This document shows positions 36,384 to 45,310 of a stretch of 64,000 nucleotides of DNA, one piece after another. This DNA comes from Methylobacterium sp. NEAU K (GTDB lineage: Bacteria > Pseudomonadota > Alphaproteobacteria > Rhizobiales > Beijerinckiaceae), in NCBI RefSeq assembly GCF_030700285.1, contig NZ_JAUYZJ010000019.1:45089-109088 (forward strand). The letters are read 5' to 3'. The stretch's first letter is position 1, and the number at the start of each line of letters is the position of its first letter. Under the pieces are notes generated by a model, which was not told the origin of the DNA, made no database searches, and worked only from the letters and a program-made list of their open reading frames with translations. The position numbers and the translations under genes were made by a program.

Positions 36384-36924
36384 GCCGGGCTGGGCTTGGG
36401 ATTTCCCGTTCTCGACGTCAGCCCGCGGCTCCGATGTTCACACGTCAGCGCTGGATAAGGCTCGACGCCAGAGACAAGTGCGTCTCCCTCCCCGGTCTGC
36501 GGGCGAGGGAGTCCCCCCGAAGAGGGTCGGGAGCAGGATGTGACGGTGCAGAATGAAGTTCTGGTCTGTTCGACTGCTGCGCCCCTTCCGGACGCCGAGC
36601 TCCCCTCTCCCGATCCCTGCCGACGCAGGGCGGAGGGAGGGCGCACTTCGGGTCTGGCTGGAGTTTCCTATCCGCGGCGGATGATCCGGGACGTGAGGTC
36701 GACATCCGCCGCGCATGCGTGGGCGATTTCGAGATCCGTCGATCGCGAAAATCCTTCGCCTGCGAGCCCAACGCAAACGGGCGCCGCGCCCGACCGCCCT
36801 GCGCGGCGGCCGGGTTACAACGTCCCGAGCACCCCCTAGATAGCCGGGTGCGACGCGCTCGCGACCGGGATCGACCGCGGTGTCGGCCCTGCGACCCGTC
36901 GGCAACCTGGACGGAGGAACGAGC
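36384..36924. repeat. 541-bp intergenic region with palindromic repeat units
   Basis: There is no convincing gene between the asparaginase gene and edd. Two GC-rich inverted repeats occupy the middle: CTCCCTC/GAGGGAG at 36484-36490 and 36505-36511, and CCCTGC/GCAGGG around CGAC at 36615-36630, the latter flanked by loosely complementary C- and G-runs. Such short palindromic intergenic elements resemble REP/BIME-type repeats that occur in many copies in Methylobacterium genomes. Only this copy lies in the window, so repetition is inferred. The right end (36840-36924) should contain the edd promoter. Confidence 0.4.
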
Positions 36925-38751
36925 ATGACCGAGCTTCATCCCGAGGTCGCGGCGGTCACAGAGCGCGTGGTGTCGCGCTCCCGCGAGACCCGGCGTGCCT
37001 ATCTCGATCTGATCGCCCGGGAGCGCGATTCCGGGGTGCACCGGCCGATGCTCGCCTGCGGCAACCTCGCCCACGGTTTCGCCGCCTCCGGGGAGGACAA
37101 GCCGGCGCTGCGGGACGGCCGGACGGTCATGAACATCGGCATCTTGACCGCATACAACGACATGCTCTCGGCGCATCAGCCCTACGGGCGCTATCCCGAG
37201 CAGATCAAGGTGTTCGCCCGGGAGCGCGGCGCCACCGCCCAGGTGGCGGGAGGCACCCCGGCCATGTGCGACGGGGTCACGCAGGGCCAGCGCGGCATGG
37301 AGCTGTCCCTGTTCTCGCGCGATACGATCGCGCTCTCCGCGGCCGTCGGCCTGAGCCACGGCATGTTCGACGGCGCCGCCCTGCTCGGCATCTGCGACAA
37401 GATCGTGCCGGGCCTGCTCATCGGGGCCCTCCGCTTCGGCCACCTGCCGACGATCCTGATCCCGGCCGGGCCGATGCCCTCCGGGCTCGCCAACAAGGAG
37501 AAGCAGCGAATCCGCCAGCTCTACGCGGAGGGCAAGGTCGGCCGCGCCGAGCTGCTCGAATCCGAGTCCGCCTCCTACCACGGGGCCGGCACCTGCACGT
37601 TCTATGGAACCGCCAACTCGAACCAGATGATGATGGACATGATGGGCCTGCACATGCCGGGCGCGTCGTTCATTAACCCTGGCACCAAGCTGCGCCAGGC
37701 TGTGACCCGGGCGGCAATCCACCGGCTCACCGAGATCGGGGCCGCCGGCAACGATTACCGGCCGCTCGGCCTGTGCGTCGACGAGAAGGCGATCGTCAAC
37801 GCGGCAGTGGGCCTGCTCGCCACCGGCGGCTCGACCAACCACGCGATCCACCTGCCGGCTATCGCCCGCGCCGCCGGCATCGTGATCGACTGGGAGGACC
37901 TCGACCGCCTGTCGGGCGCCGTACCGCTCATCGCCCGGGTCTACCCGAACGGCTCGGGCGACGTGAACCACTTCCACGCCTCCGGGGGCATGAGTTTCGT
38001 CATGGCCGCGCTCCTCGATGCCGGCCTCCTCCACGACGACATCCTGACTGTGGCGGGTCAGAGCCTGCGCGATCATGCCCGTGACCCGAGGCTCGCCGGG
38101 GAGGAGCTGGTGCTCGAGGATGCGGTGCCGGAGAGCCTGGACGACACCATGATCCGCCGGCCCGAGAACCCGTTCCAGCCGGACGGCGGCATGCGGCTGG
38201 TCAAGGGCAACCTCGGCCGAGCGACGTTCAAGACCAGCGCCGTGGAGGAACATCGCCGCACCATAGAGGCGCCGGCCCGGGTCTTCTCCGATCAGGACGA
38301 TGTGCTCAAGGCATTCAAGGCCGGCGAGCTGGAGCGCGACGTCGTCGTGGTGGTCCGGTTCCAGGGTCCGCGCGCGAACGGCATGCCCGAGCTGCACAAG
38401 CTGACCCCACCGCTCGGCGTTCTCCAAGACCGCGGCCATAAGGTCGCTTTGGTTACAGATGGGCGCATGTCGGGGGCGTCGGGCAAGGTGCCGGCCGCCA
38501 TCCACCTGAGCCCGGAGGCCTTGGGCGGCGGTGCCATCGGGCGGATCCGTGACGGCGACATTGTCCGCCTGAGCGCCGCCGAGGGTCTGCTGCAGGTGAT
38601 GGTCGACGATTCCGAGCTGGCCGCTCGCGAGGAGGCCGTGCCGCCGCCGCCGGCAGAGGGCACCGGCCGGGAACTGTTCGCCTTCATGCGCCACGGAGCC
38701 GACACGGCCGAGCGCGGCGCCTCGGCGATGCTCGCAACCGCCGGGCTTTGA
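36925..38751 (+). CDS. edd: 6-phosphogluconate dehydratase
   Basis: Edd converts 6-phosphogluconate to 2-keto-3-deoxy-6-phosphogluconate (KDPG), the first committed Entner-Doudoroff step, using a [4Fe-4S] cluster. The 608-residue product has the IlvD/Edd signatures [13 protein letters not shown] near residue 170 (with a cluster cysteine) and [24 protein letters not shown] near 510. The other cluster cysteines lie in the blocks [15 protein letters not shown] and [18 protein letters not shown], matching Edd more than IlvD. The ATG at 36925 follows GGAGGAAC at ideal spacing. eda begins 23 bp downstream with its own GGGAGG, so the two form an operon. Confidence 0.96.
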   Translation: MTELHPEVAAVTERVVSRSRETRRAYLDLIARERDSGVHRPMLACGNLAHGFAASGEDKPALRDGRTVMNIGILTAYNDMLSAHQPYGRYPEQIKVFARERGATAQVAGGTPAMCDGVTQGQRGMELSLFSRDTIALSAAVGLSHGMFDGAALLGICDKIVPGLLIGALRFGHLPTILIPAGPMPSGLANKEKQRIRQLYAEGKVGRAELLESESASYHGAGTCTFYGTANSNQMMMDMMGLHMPGASFINPGTKLRQAVTRAAIHRLTEIGAAGNDYRPLGLCVDEKAIVNAAVGLLATGGSTNHAIHLPAIARAAGIVIDWEDLDRLSGAVPLIARVYPNGSGDVNHFHASGGMSFVMAALLDAGLLHDDILTVAGQSLRDHARDPRLAGEELVLEDAVPESLDDTMIRRPENPFQPDGGMRLVKGNLGRATFKTSAVEEHRRTIEAPARVFSDQDDVLKAFKAGELERDVVVVVRFQGPRANGMPELHKLTPPLGVLQDRGHKVALVTDGRMSGASGKVPAAIHLSPEALGGGAIGRIRDGDIVRLSAAEGLLQVMVDDSELAAREEAVPPPPAEGTGRELFAFMRHGADTAERGASAMLATAGL

Positions 38752-38774
38752 ACCCAGAACGGGAGGTATCGCGC

Positions 38775-39404
38775 ATGAACGACCTGACCAACATCGACGC
38801 GCTGATGCGCTCCGTGCCCGTCATCCCGGTCCTGGTGATCGAGGAGGTGGCCCATGCCCGGCCGATCGCCGAGGCGCTCGTCCGAGGTGGCCTGACAGCC
38901 CTGGAGGTTACCTTGCGTACGCCCGCCGCCCTGGAGGTGATCCGCGAGATGGCCCAGGTCGAGGGCGCCGTCGTCGGAGCCGGCACAGTCCTCAACCCCC
39001 GGGACCTCGGCGCGGCCCTGGCGGCGGGGGCCGAATTCATCGTCTCTCCGGGGCTCACTGCGCCGCTCACGGAGGCGGCCAGGGCCAACGGCGTGCCCTA
39101 CCTCCCAGGTGTTGCCACGGCTGCCGACATCATGCGTGGGCTCGACCACGGCTTGGACCGGTTCAAGTTCTTCCCGGCCGAGGCAGCGGGCGGCATCAAA
39201 GCACTCAAGGCGCTCGCCGCAGTGTTCGGCCAAGTGCGGTTCTGTCCAACCGGCGGGATTACCGAAGCGACGGCCCCGGATTGGCTTGCCATCCCGTCGG
39301 TGCTCTGCGTCGGCGGCAGCTGGGTGGTGAAGGCCGGCGTGCCCGACGGCGCGGCGATCGAGCACGCGGCGCGGGCGGCATCCGGCCTTCGCAAAGCCGC
39401 GTAG
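38775..39404 (+). CDS. eda: KDPG / KHG aldolase
   Basis: Eda cleaves KDPG to pyruvate and glyceraldehyde 3-phosphate, the second reaction of the Entner-Doudoroff pathway. The 209-residue protein has the class I aldolase barrel with the Schiff-base lysine in [12 protein letters not shown] (the FKFFPAE signature), the general base Glu in [12 protein letters not shown], and the pyruvate-binding GAGTVLN segment. Translation starts at ATG 38775 after GGGAGG; an upstream in-frame ATG at 38748 is less likely. It is the second gene of the edd-eda operon. The closing inverted repeat at 39421-39454 ends the unit. Confidence 0.95.
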   Translation: MNDLTNIDALMRSVPVIPVLVIEEVAHARPIAEALVRGGLTALEVTLRTPAALEVIREMAQVEGAVVGAGTVLNPRDLGAALAAGAEFIVSPGLTAPLTEAARANGVPYLPGVATAADIMRGLDHGLDRFKFFPAEAAGGIKALKALAAVFGQVRFCPTGGITEATAPDWLAIPSVLCVGGSWVVKAGVPDGAAIEHAARAASGLRKAA

Positions 39405-39420
39405 CCGCCCGCACAAACGA

Positions 39421-39454
39421 GAACGCCCGCCGCGGCAGAGCCTGGCGGGCGTTC
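39421..39454. terminator. Inverted repeat after eda
   Basis: GAACGCCCGCC (39421-39431) and its exact complement GGCGGGCGTTC (39444-39454) make an 11-bp stem with a 12-base loop, between the eda stop and the convergent small-protein gene. It could terminate transcription from either side. No T-run follows on either strand. Confidence 0.6.
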
Positions 39455-39475
39455 ATCGATCCTAGGTGGCGCCGA

Positions 39476-39784
39476 TCAGCAGTCGTTGCCGCCCTTGGCC
39501 ATCTGGCCGGCGGTAGGCTTGCCGTTCGACTGGCTCTGCACGTCGGCAGGCGAGGTCGCAGTGCTGCCGGCGGTGCCGGCATTGTTCATGGCGCCAACCG
39601 TACCGGGAGACTCGGACTTGGCGCCGGGCGAGGTCTTGGCCGTGGCGCTCGGATCGACGGTCGAGGACTTGCTGGCATCCTTGTCACGGGTCACAGTCGT
39701 TCCGGTCGAGCAAGGAGCCGCGAAGGCGGCAGTCGACATCAGGATGAGAGCGCCCGCGCCGGCGAGTGTTTTGAACTTGGTCAT
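39476..39784 (-). CDS. Small secreted Ser/Thr/Gly-rich protein
   Basis: A 102-residue protein of unknown function with a clear signal peptide (MTKFKTLAGAGALILMSTAAFA, cleavage before APC). The mature part is low in complexity, rich in Ser, Thr, Gly, Ala and Asn, with a cysteine just after the cleavage site and another as the last residue (GGNDC); these could form a disulfide, or the first might be lipid-modified, though the lipobox is poor. The ATG complementary to 39782-39784 follows GGAGGAACGC, an excellent ribosome-binding site. Many short, serine-rich secreted proteins of this style occur in Methylobacterium. Confidence 0.68.
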   Translation of the reverse strand: MTKFKTLAGAGALILMSTAAFAAPCSTGTTVTRDKDASKSSTVDPSATAKTSPGAKSESPGTVGAMNNAGTAGSTATSPADVQSQSNGKPTAGQMAKGGNDC

Positions 39785-39902
39785 GCGTTCCTCCGATTTA
39801 TTGATCGCATGACAAACGGACCCCACCGTCTCAGGTTCCTTAATATTTGTAATCCGCACTTATCGCGGGCGATGCACGACGTCCGCGTTGTGGATATTAA
39901 TC

Positions 39903-42080
39903 CTACTCGGCCGGCAACGCTTCCCGCGACTCCCGCGGTGTGAAGCCGCCGCCCTGAGGCTCCAATACGATGCGCCTGTCGTGGAAGGCGCCCAGGGTGG
40001 AGCGGTGGCCGATCGACACGATCGTGGTGTCGGGCAGACGCTCGCGGAGCATCCGGTAGATCTTCGCCTCGGAGGGCTCGTCGAGCGAGGCGGTCGATTC
40101 GTCGAGGAACAGCCATTCCGGCTTGGCCAGCAGCGCGCGGGCGATCGCGAGCCGCTGCTGCTCGCCGCCAGACAGACGCCGCTCCCAGGTGTCGGTCTCG
40201 TCGAGGCGATCGATGAGGTGCGGCAGCTGGGCCGCGGTCAGGGCCTCCCTGATCGCCGCATCGGAGAACTGGTCGGTGGTGTTCGGGTAGACGACGGCGC
40301 CTCGCAGGGTCCCCTGCGGGATGTAGGGCCGCTGCGGCAGCACCAGCGCCGACTGGCCGGCGGGCACGTCGATCCGCCCCTTGCCGAATGGCCAGATCCC
40401 GGCGATCGCCCGGAACAGCGTGGACTTGCCGGCGCCCGAGGGGCCGGTGACCAGTGTTGCACGGCCCTTGGCCAGGGTCAGGGCGTCGGCCGAGAGGATC
40501 TCGCGCCCGTCCGGGAGCGCCAGGGCGAGTCCCCGGGCGGTCACGTCGCCGGCGGTGCCGTTGCCCTGGACCAATCCGTAGCCCGCCGCCTCCAGCGCCT
40601 CGGCCTTGGTCATCGCCCGGCGGAAGGAGCCGAGGCGGTTGGTGTTGGCCTTGTAGGCGGCCAGCGTCGTGTAGGAATCCACGAAGAACGACAGGGAACT
40701 CTGCACCTGTCCGAAAGCCTGCGAGGTCTGCTGGAGGGCACCCAGGGTGATCTTCTTGGCGAAGAACGACGGCGCGGCGATCACCATCGGGAAGATCACG
40801 CTCGCCTGGCGATAACTGAACGTGAAGGCGATCAGCTTGATGCGGCGATAGATGATGCCGACGTAGTTCTCGATCACCATGTGGAACAGCGACGCGAGCC
40901 GGGAGGCTTCTGCGCGCTCGCCGCGCAAGAGCGCGATCTGCTCCGAGTAGATCCGGTTGCGGGCGAGCGAGAAGCGGAAATCGGCCTCGACCTGCTCCTG
41001 CCGGAAATTCAGCCCGATCAGCGGCCGGCCGATCAGGTGAGTGAGCCACGTGCCAACCACCGCGTAGGCGATCACCAGCCAGACTAGGAAGCCCGGCACC
41101 ACCGTGTCGGTGAACGGCAGGACGAAGTCGCGCGAGAGGGTCCAAAGGATCACGATGAATGAGACGAGCTGCGCGGCCTGCGACAGCAGCCGGATCGACA
41201 GGCTAGCCGTCTGCTGGATGAAGGCGTTGACGTCGGCCTGGATACGCTGATCCGGGTTGTCGGCTTCCTCGTCTGTGAAGGGGATGCGATAGTGCGTGCC
41301 GCTGCCGAGCCAGCGCTCATACAGGCTGTGGGTCAGCCATGTGCGCCAGCGGATGTGCAGCGAGGAATCGACGAACAGGTCGAACATGCCGATGGCGATG
41401 TTGAGCGTGGCCAGCGGCACGAAGATCCAGAGCAGCTGGTACCAGAACCCGGCCGCGTCGTATTCCTGCAGCGCATTGTAGATGTCGCGGTAGAAGAAGT
41501 TGAACCGCAGGGTCAGCGCCACGTCTGCGAAGTTGACGAAGATCGACAGGGCGACGAGGTTCCGCCCAATTCGACCTTCGGTGCTCCCGAACCAGCGGAA
41601 CAGGCCGATCTCCTTCGTCGGCTTGTCGCGGTTGGCGAAATACGGGTCGGCGATGTTGGTGATCGCACGGATCGGCTCGAGATACGAGACGCCCAGCACG
41701 ATGCCGCCGAACACCACCGCACCGGTCGCCGCGAAGGCAGGCGGCAGGAGGGCGGCCAGGACCGGAGGCAGCAGGCCCATCGCAGCGATCGTCTTCGACC
41801 CGGCGAGCAGCAGGTAGCCGATGCCGTAGACCGAGACGAAGACCTTCAGATAGGCCGAGATGCCGTTGGAGGCGACCAGGATGCCGGCCATCACGAAGCC
41901 GGCGAGCGAGACGTAGAGCGGCGGGCTCGGGATTCCCGGGACAGCAAGCAGGATCAGCGCGGCCGCGGCCGTGAGCACGGCCTGGATTCCGAGCCCGGTC
42001 CTGAGTGCAGCCACGCGTTTCTCCCGCCTGATGTGAGCGCCCGCGAGGAGCGCAACCCCGCGGCCTTGGCCCTGGGTCAT
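39903..42080 (-). CDS. ABC transporter, fused permease/ATPase (SbmA/BacA-YddA type)
   Basis: A 725-residue transporter of the ABC_membrane_2 type, whose relatives import peptides, cobalamin or bleomycin across the inner membrane. The central membrane region (about 175-470) carries LRFNFFYRDIYNALQEYDAAGFWYQL and WRTWLTHSLYERWLGSGTHYRI, typical of SbmA/BacA-related proteins. The C-terminal ATPase has Walker A TGPSGAGKST, signature LSGGEQQRLAIARALL and Walker B WLFLDEST, all intact. An extra N-terminal segment of about 140 residues with several hydrophobic helices precedes the standard region. The start ATG is complementary to 42078-42080. The substrate cannot be settled by sequence. No partner gene is adjacent. 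Confidence 0.87.
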   Translation of the reverse strand: MTQGQGRGVALLAGAHIRREKRVAALRTGLGIQAVLTAAAALILLAVPGIPSPPLYVSLAGFVMAGILVASNGISAYLKVFVSVYGIGYLLLAGSKTIAAMGLLPPVLAALLPPAFAATGAVVFGGIVLGVSYLEPIRAITNIADPYFANRDKPTKEIGLFRWFGSTEGRIGRNLVALSIFVNFADVALTLRFNFFYRDIYNALQEYDAAGFWYQLLWIFVPLATLNIAIGMFDLFVDSSLHIRWRTWLTHSLYERWLGSGTHYRIPFTDEEADNPDQRIQADVNAFIQQTASLSIRLLSQAAQLVSFIVILWTLSRDFVLPFTDTVVPGFLVWLVIAYAVVGTWLTHLIGRPLIGLNFRQEQVEADFRFSLARNRIYSEQIALLRGERAEASRLASLFHMVIENYVGIIYRRIKLIAFTFSYRQASVIFPMVIAAPSFFAKKITLGALQQTSQAFGQVQSSLSFFVDSYTTLAAYKANTNRLGSFRRAMTKAEALEAAGYGLVQGNGTAGDVTARGLALALPDGREILSADALTLAKGRATLVTGPSGAGKSTLFRAIAGIWPFGKGRIDVPAGQSALVLPQRPYIPQGTLRGAVVYPNTTDQFSDAAIREALTAAQLPHLIDRLDETDTWERRLSGGEQQRLAIARALLAKPEWLFLDESTASLDEPSEAKIYRMLRERLPDTTIVSIGHRSTLGAFHDRRIVLEPQGGGFTPRESREALPAE

Positions 42081-42166
42081 GGCGAGATAGTGGCACTTGC
42101 CCCGTGCTGTCGCGTGAAACTTTGGTCACGATCGGGCGGGTGCGGCGATTTACGCCGCACCCGCGG

Positions 42167-42484
42167 CTACCAGTTCCACTCCTCGAAGCCGGGTTCGCGG
42201 CAGCGATAGCCGATCGGGCATTGCGGATTGTCGCGGGTCGGCACGAAGCGCAGTTCGGCGATCTCCGAGCCGCTGCACTGGCCGGGTCCGCTGACGAAGC
42301 GCTCGGGCGCCGCCCCGGCGGCAATGACCACGTCGCCCTCACTCTTGATCAGCGCCATCGCATCCGCGCAGGTCATCCGCGCAGTGGCGGAGGTGCGCGG
42401 CGGTCGCGACTGGGCAAACGCCCCCGCCCCGGTCGCGACGGTGACGAGGTGAATGCACAGCAAGGCGAGGACCAGCGGCCTCAT
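42167..42484 (-). CDS. Small secreted four-cysteine protein
   Basis: A 105-residue hypothetical protein. Residues 1-26 form a signal peptide (MRPLVLALLCIHLVTVATGAGAFAQ). The mature protein has four cysteines (MTCADAM, GQCSGSE, PQCPIGY, RCREPGF), spaced for two disulfides, and a conserved-looking ending YRCREPGFEEWNW. Proteins of this small Cys-rich type are common in Hyphomicrobiales and are uncharacterised. The start ATG is complementary to 42482-42484; the frame is open further upstream without coding character. It lies in the same orientation as, and about 90 bp upstream of, the ABC transporter gene, but a shared role is only a guess. Confidence 0.7.
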   Translation of the reverse strand: MRPLVLALLCIHLVTVATGAGAFAQSRPPRTSATARMTCADAMALIKSEGDVVIAAGAAPERFVSGPGQCSGSEIAELRFVPTRDNPQCPIGYRCREPGFEEWNW

Positions 42485-42770
42485 CGCGTATGGATTCCAG
42501 GTACGCCCCCGAGAAAACAGCCCTCGGGCATCGCGCCATCCTGCACGGCCGGACCGCCTGCGACTGTCACCGGAATGCGCCACCGGACCGCTTTCGCCGT
42601 TGGACTGCCGCAATCGGCGGATTATGGGATTTCGGGGCCGCGGAGAGAGCTTAAGACTTTGTGACCGAGGACGCCCGCGCAGGCGAGCCCGGCACAAGCT
42701 TCCCGACCGGCCCTCCGGCACGCGTCTCCGGCGTGCCGGCCGTCGAGCGCCGGAGCCAAGGGACCCAAAG

Positions 42771-43403
42771 ATGTCCGCCCTTTCGATCCTGGATGTTTCC
42801 GCGGTGCGCGCGGCCCCGGTGGCCCGCGAGCCCTACCCGTACACGCTCGGCAGCAACGTCCTGAAGCCCGACGCCATCGACGAGATCCGTCGCGACTTCC
42901 CGGACATCGCAAAGCCCGGCTATCTGACCGTCGACGAGGTCGCCCTGAAGGGCCGTTTCAAGGCATTGATCGACGAGCTGGAGAGCGACGAGTTCTCAGC
43001 GCTGCTCGGCGAGAAGTTCGGCATCGACCTCGTCTCCTGCCCGCGTCTCACCACCATCATGCGGCGGAGCCAGCTGAAATACGGCTCGATCCATACCGAC
43101 GGCCCGTCAAAGGTACTGACGCTCCTCGTCTATATGAACGACGCCTGGGACGCTCCGGCCGCCGGCCGCCTGCGGGTCCTCTACGATGGCCGCAACTACG
43201 AGCCCTTCGCGGTGGAGGTCCCGCCGACCATGGGCACGATGTTCGCGTTCCTGCGCGCCGACAATTCCTGGCACGGCCACGAGCCGTTCGAGGGCGAGCG
43301 GCGGGTGGTGCAGGTCGCCTGGCTCAAGGATGCCGCGGAGTTGGAGCGCAAGCGCAAGCGCAACCGCACCGCGCAGTTCCTGAAGGGGATCTTCGGACGC
43401 TGA
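42771..43403 (+). CDS. 2-oxoglutarate/Fe(II)-dependent oxygenase (prolyl-4-hydroxylase-like)
   Basis: A 210-residue soluble protein of the 2OG-Fe(II) oxygenase superfamily, which hydroxylates a protein or small molecule using O2, Fe2+ and 2-oxoglutarate. The iron ligands are the His and Asp in GSIHTDGPSKVLTLLVYMN and the distal His in DNSWHGHEPFEGERRVVQVAWL, where Arg would bind the 2-oxoglutarate carboxylate. The double-stranded beta-helix core fills about residues 85-190. The basic tail (ELERKRKRNRTAQFLKGIFGR) is unusual. The ATG at 42771 begins the homologous region; the frame extends upstream. The hydroxylation target is unknown. The hypothetical gene at 43425 follows by 21 bp and may be cotranscribed. 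Confidence 0.85.
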   Translation: MSALSILDVSAVRAAPVAREPYPYTLGSNVLKPDAIDEIRRDFPDIAKPGYLTVDEVALKGRFKALIDELESDEFSALLGEKFGIDLVSCPRLTTIMRRSQLKYGSIHTDGPSKVLTLLVYMNDAWDAPAAGRLRVLYDGRNYEPFAVEVPPTMGTMFAFLRADNSWHGHEPFEGERRVVQVAWLKDAAELERKRKRNRTAQFLKGIFGR

Positions 43404-43424
43404 CCTAAACGACGGGGGAGAACA

Positions 43425-44084
43425 ATGGGGGCGGTCGTGCTGGCCGATCCGGGCGACGAGGCCCGAACCGATGCCAAGCGTCGCTACACCGTGCCGGTGA
43501 TCCTCGTCCTCGGCTGGGCCGGGCTGTTCGCCTACAGCGCCGCCTATCTCAGCGAGGATCTGCCGTTCCGGCAGCAGCCGGCCGATGCACCGCAGCCGGC
43601 CGATGCCCGGAGGGCGGATACGCGCGGGCGCCGGCTCGTGATGCTCGACATGCCCGAAAACGTTGTCCCGGAGACGCCCCGCCAGGATGAACCGCCAGTA
43701 GCGCCGAGTTCGGCGACTCCGAGCGCACAGACCGCCGCCCCCGCGGTGACGCTCCCGGCGACCCGGCCGCAGCCACCGACGGTTGCCAGCGCCGAGTATG
43801 TCGGCGTCTGGGGACCGACCGCCTTTGCCTGCGGGGCACCGTCCCGCCGCCGCGGCTACATTCCCGCCACGATCATGCAGGACCGCGCCCGGGCGGGGCG
43901 GACGCATTGCAGCTTCCACGACAGCCACCGCGTCGGCAACGCCTGGATCATGGCTGCGGAATGTAGCGACCGCGGCCGGCACTGGTCCTCGCAGGTCCGC
44001 CTCGTCGTCGATGGCGACCGCCTCACCTGGTCGAGCAGCCGCGGCACCGCGACCTATATCCGCTGCGGCCGACACGGCGGTTGA
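43425..44084 (+). CDS. Hypothetical membrane-anchored protein
   Basis: I do not recognise a family. The 219-residue product has one hydrophobic helix near residues 20-40 (YTVPVILVLGWAGLFAYSAAYL), so it is probably anchored in the inner membrane. A proline/alanine-rich linker (about 45-125) leads to a C-terminal domain of about 90 residues, YVGVWGPTAFACGAPSRRRGYIPATIMQDRARAGRTHCSF to the end. This domain carries four cysteines and looks like a small beta-sheet fold placed in the periplasm. The ATG at 43425 follows GGGGGAGAAC, a very good ribosome-binding site. It converges on lpxB, 16 bp away. Confidence 0.7.
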   Translation: MGAVVLADPGDEARTDAKRRYTVPVILVLGWAGLFAYSAAYLSEDLPFRQQPADAPQPADARRADTRGRRLVMLDMPENVVPETPRQDEPPVAPSSATPSAQTAAPAVTLPATRPQPPTVASAEYVGVWGPTAFACGAPSRRRGYIPATIMQDRARAGRTHCSFHDSHRVGNAWIMAAECSDRGRHWSSQVRLVVDGDRLTWSSSRGTATYIRCGRHGG

Positions 44085-44100
44085 GGGCACCTCCCGGCGA

Positions 44101-45285
44101 TCAGGCGAGGTTCCCTTCCGGCGGGGCGGCCGCGCGCAGCACGATCCGCGCGGCCGCCCGGCTCGGCGTGTCGTCGCCGGTGAGCCGCATCCGTCCGTCG
44201 ATCCGGGTGAGCGCGGAAAGTTGCGCGTCGCGCGCCGCGCCGCCTTCCAAGAGCGGCACCAGGGCCCGGGCGAGTTGCTCGGGCGTGCAGTCGGCCTGGA
44301 CGAATTCCGGCATCGCGTTGGCAGCCAGGATCAGATTCGGCAGCACGATGCTGGGGACCTGGATCAGTCGGCGGGCGACGAACGCCTCCGCGCGCGAGAC
44401 CTTGTAGGCCACCACCATCGGCACGCCCGCGAGCGCCAGTTCAAGAGTCACGGTGCCTGAGGCCGCGAGCGCCGCCCGGGCTCCGCGGAAGGCCGCATAT
44501 TTCGGTGCCTCGCCGGTGAGAACCCGCACCGGGACGGGCCAGTCCCCGGCCAACCGCTCGATCAGCGCCCGGTGGCGAGTCACCGCCGGCAGCACCGCCT
44601 CGACCGCGAGGATGCGGGATATGTGTTCCAGCGCCCGTCCGAACACCGGCATCAGCCGCTCGATCTCGGAACGGCGCGACCCGGGCAGAATAACGAGGCT
44701 GTACGGCACGGCCTCCCGGCGCCGGAGTTCGGGATCGGAGGGACGCAGCTCCGGGAACCGCTCGATCAGCGGGTGCCCGACATAAGTGCAGGGCGGCCCG
44801 CCGAGGCGCAGATGCGCTTCGGGCTCGAAGGGGAGCAGCGCCATCACGTGGTCGATGAAGCGGCGCATGCCCTTCGCCCGCCACGGGCGCCAGGCCCAGA
44901 CGCTCGGCGAAACGTAGTCAACGATGGGGATGCCGGGCGCGGCCTTCCGGACCCGCTGGGCCACCGCATGGGTGAAGCCGGGGCTGTCGATGATCACCAG
45001 CACGTCGGGCCGGGCCCGCGCCACGGCCTGGGCGGTCTCGCGGATGCGGCGCAGGAGGGTCCGGGCGCGGGCGAGAACCGGCAGGTAGCCCATGACCGCC
45101 ACATCATCGAGGGGAAACAGGGAGGTGAACCCCTCCTCGGCCATCGCCTCGCCGCCGACACCGCCGAAGACGGTATCGGGCGCCATCGTGCGCAACGCCC
45201 GCATCAGCTTGGCCCCGAGCTGATCGCCGGAATCCTCTCCCGCCACGAGCCAGATCCTCCTGGCCGCTGCCTTGCGCTGGGTCAT
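44101..45285 (-). CDS. lpxB: Lipid-A-disaccharide synthase
   Basis: LpxB (GT19) joins UDP-2,3-diacylglucosamine and 2,3-diacylglucosamine 1-phosphate to make the lipid A disaccharide at the cytoplasmic face of the inner membrane. The 394-residue protein shows GEDSGDQLGAKLMRAL near the N-terminus, the IDSPGFTHAVAQRVRK loop, VDYVSPSVWAWRPWRAKGM, and the sugar-nucleotide-binding LPGSRRSEIERLMPVF followed by ASGTVTLELALAGVPMVV, the family's C-terminal hallmark. The start ATG is complementary to 45283-45285, with GGGAGG eight bases upstream. It is the last gene of the long lpx run; lpxI ends 25 bp before it. Confidence 0.95.
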   Translation of the reverse strand: MTQRKAAARRIWLVAGEDSGDQLGAKLMRALRTMAPDTVFGGVGGEAMAEEGFTSLFPLDDVAVMGYLPVLARARTLLRRIRETAQAVARARPDVLVIIDSPGFTHAVAQRVRKAAPGIPIVDYVSPSVWAWRPWRAKGMRRFIDHVMALLPFEPEAHLRLGGPPCTYVGHPLIERFPELRPSDPELRRREAVPYSLVILPGSRRSEIERLMPVFGRALEHISRILAVEAVLPAVTRHRALIERLAGDWPVPVRVLTGEAPKYAAFRGARAALAASGTVTLELALAGVPMVVAYKVSRAEAFVARRLIQVPSIVLPNLILAANAMPEFVQADCTPEQLARALVPLLEGGAARDAQLSALTRIDGRMRLTGDDTPSRAAARIVLRAAAPPEGNLA

Positions 45286-45310
45286 CGCATCGCCTCCCGT
45301 GACCCGGTGA

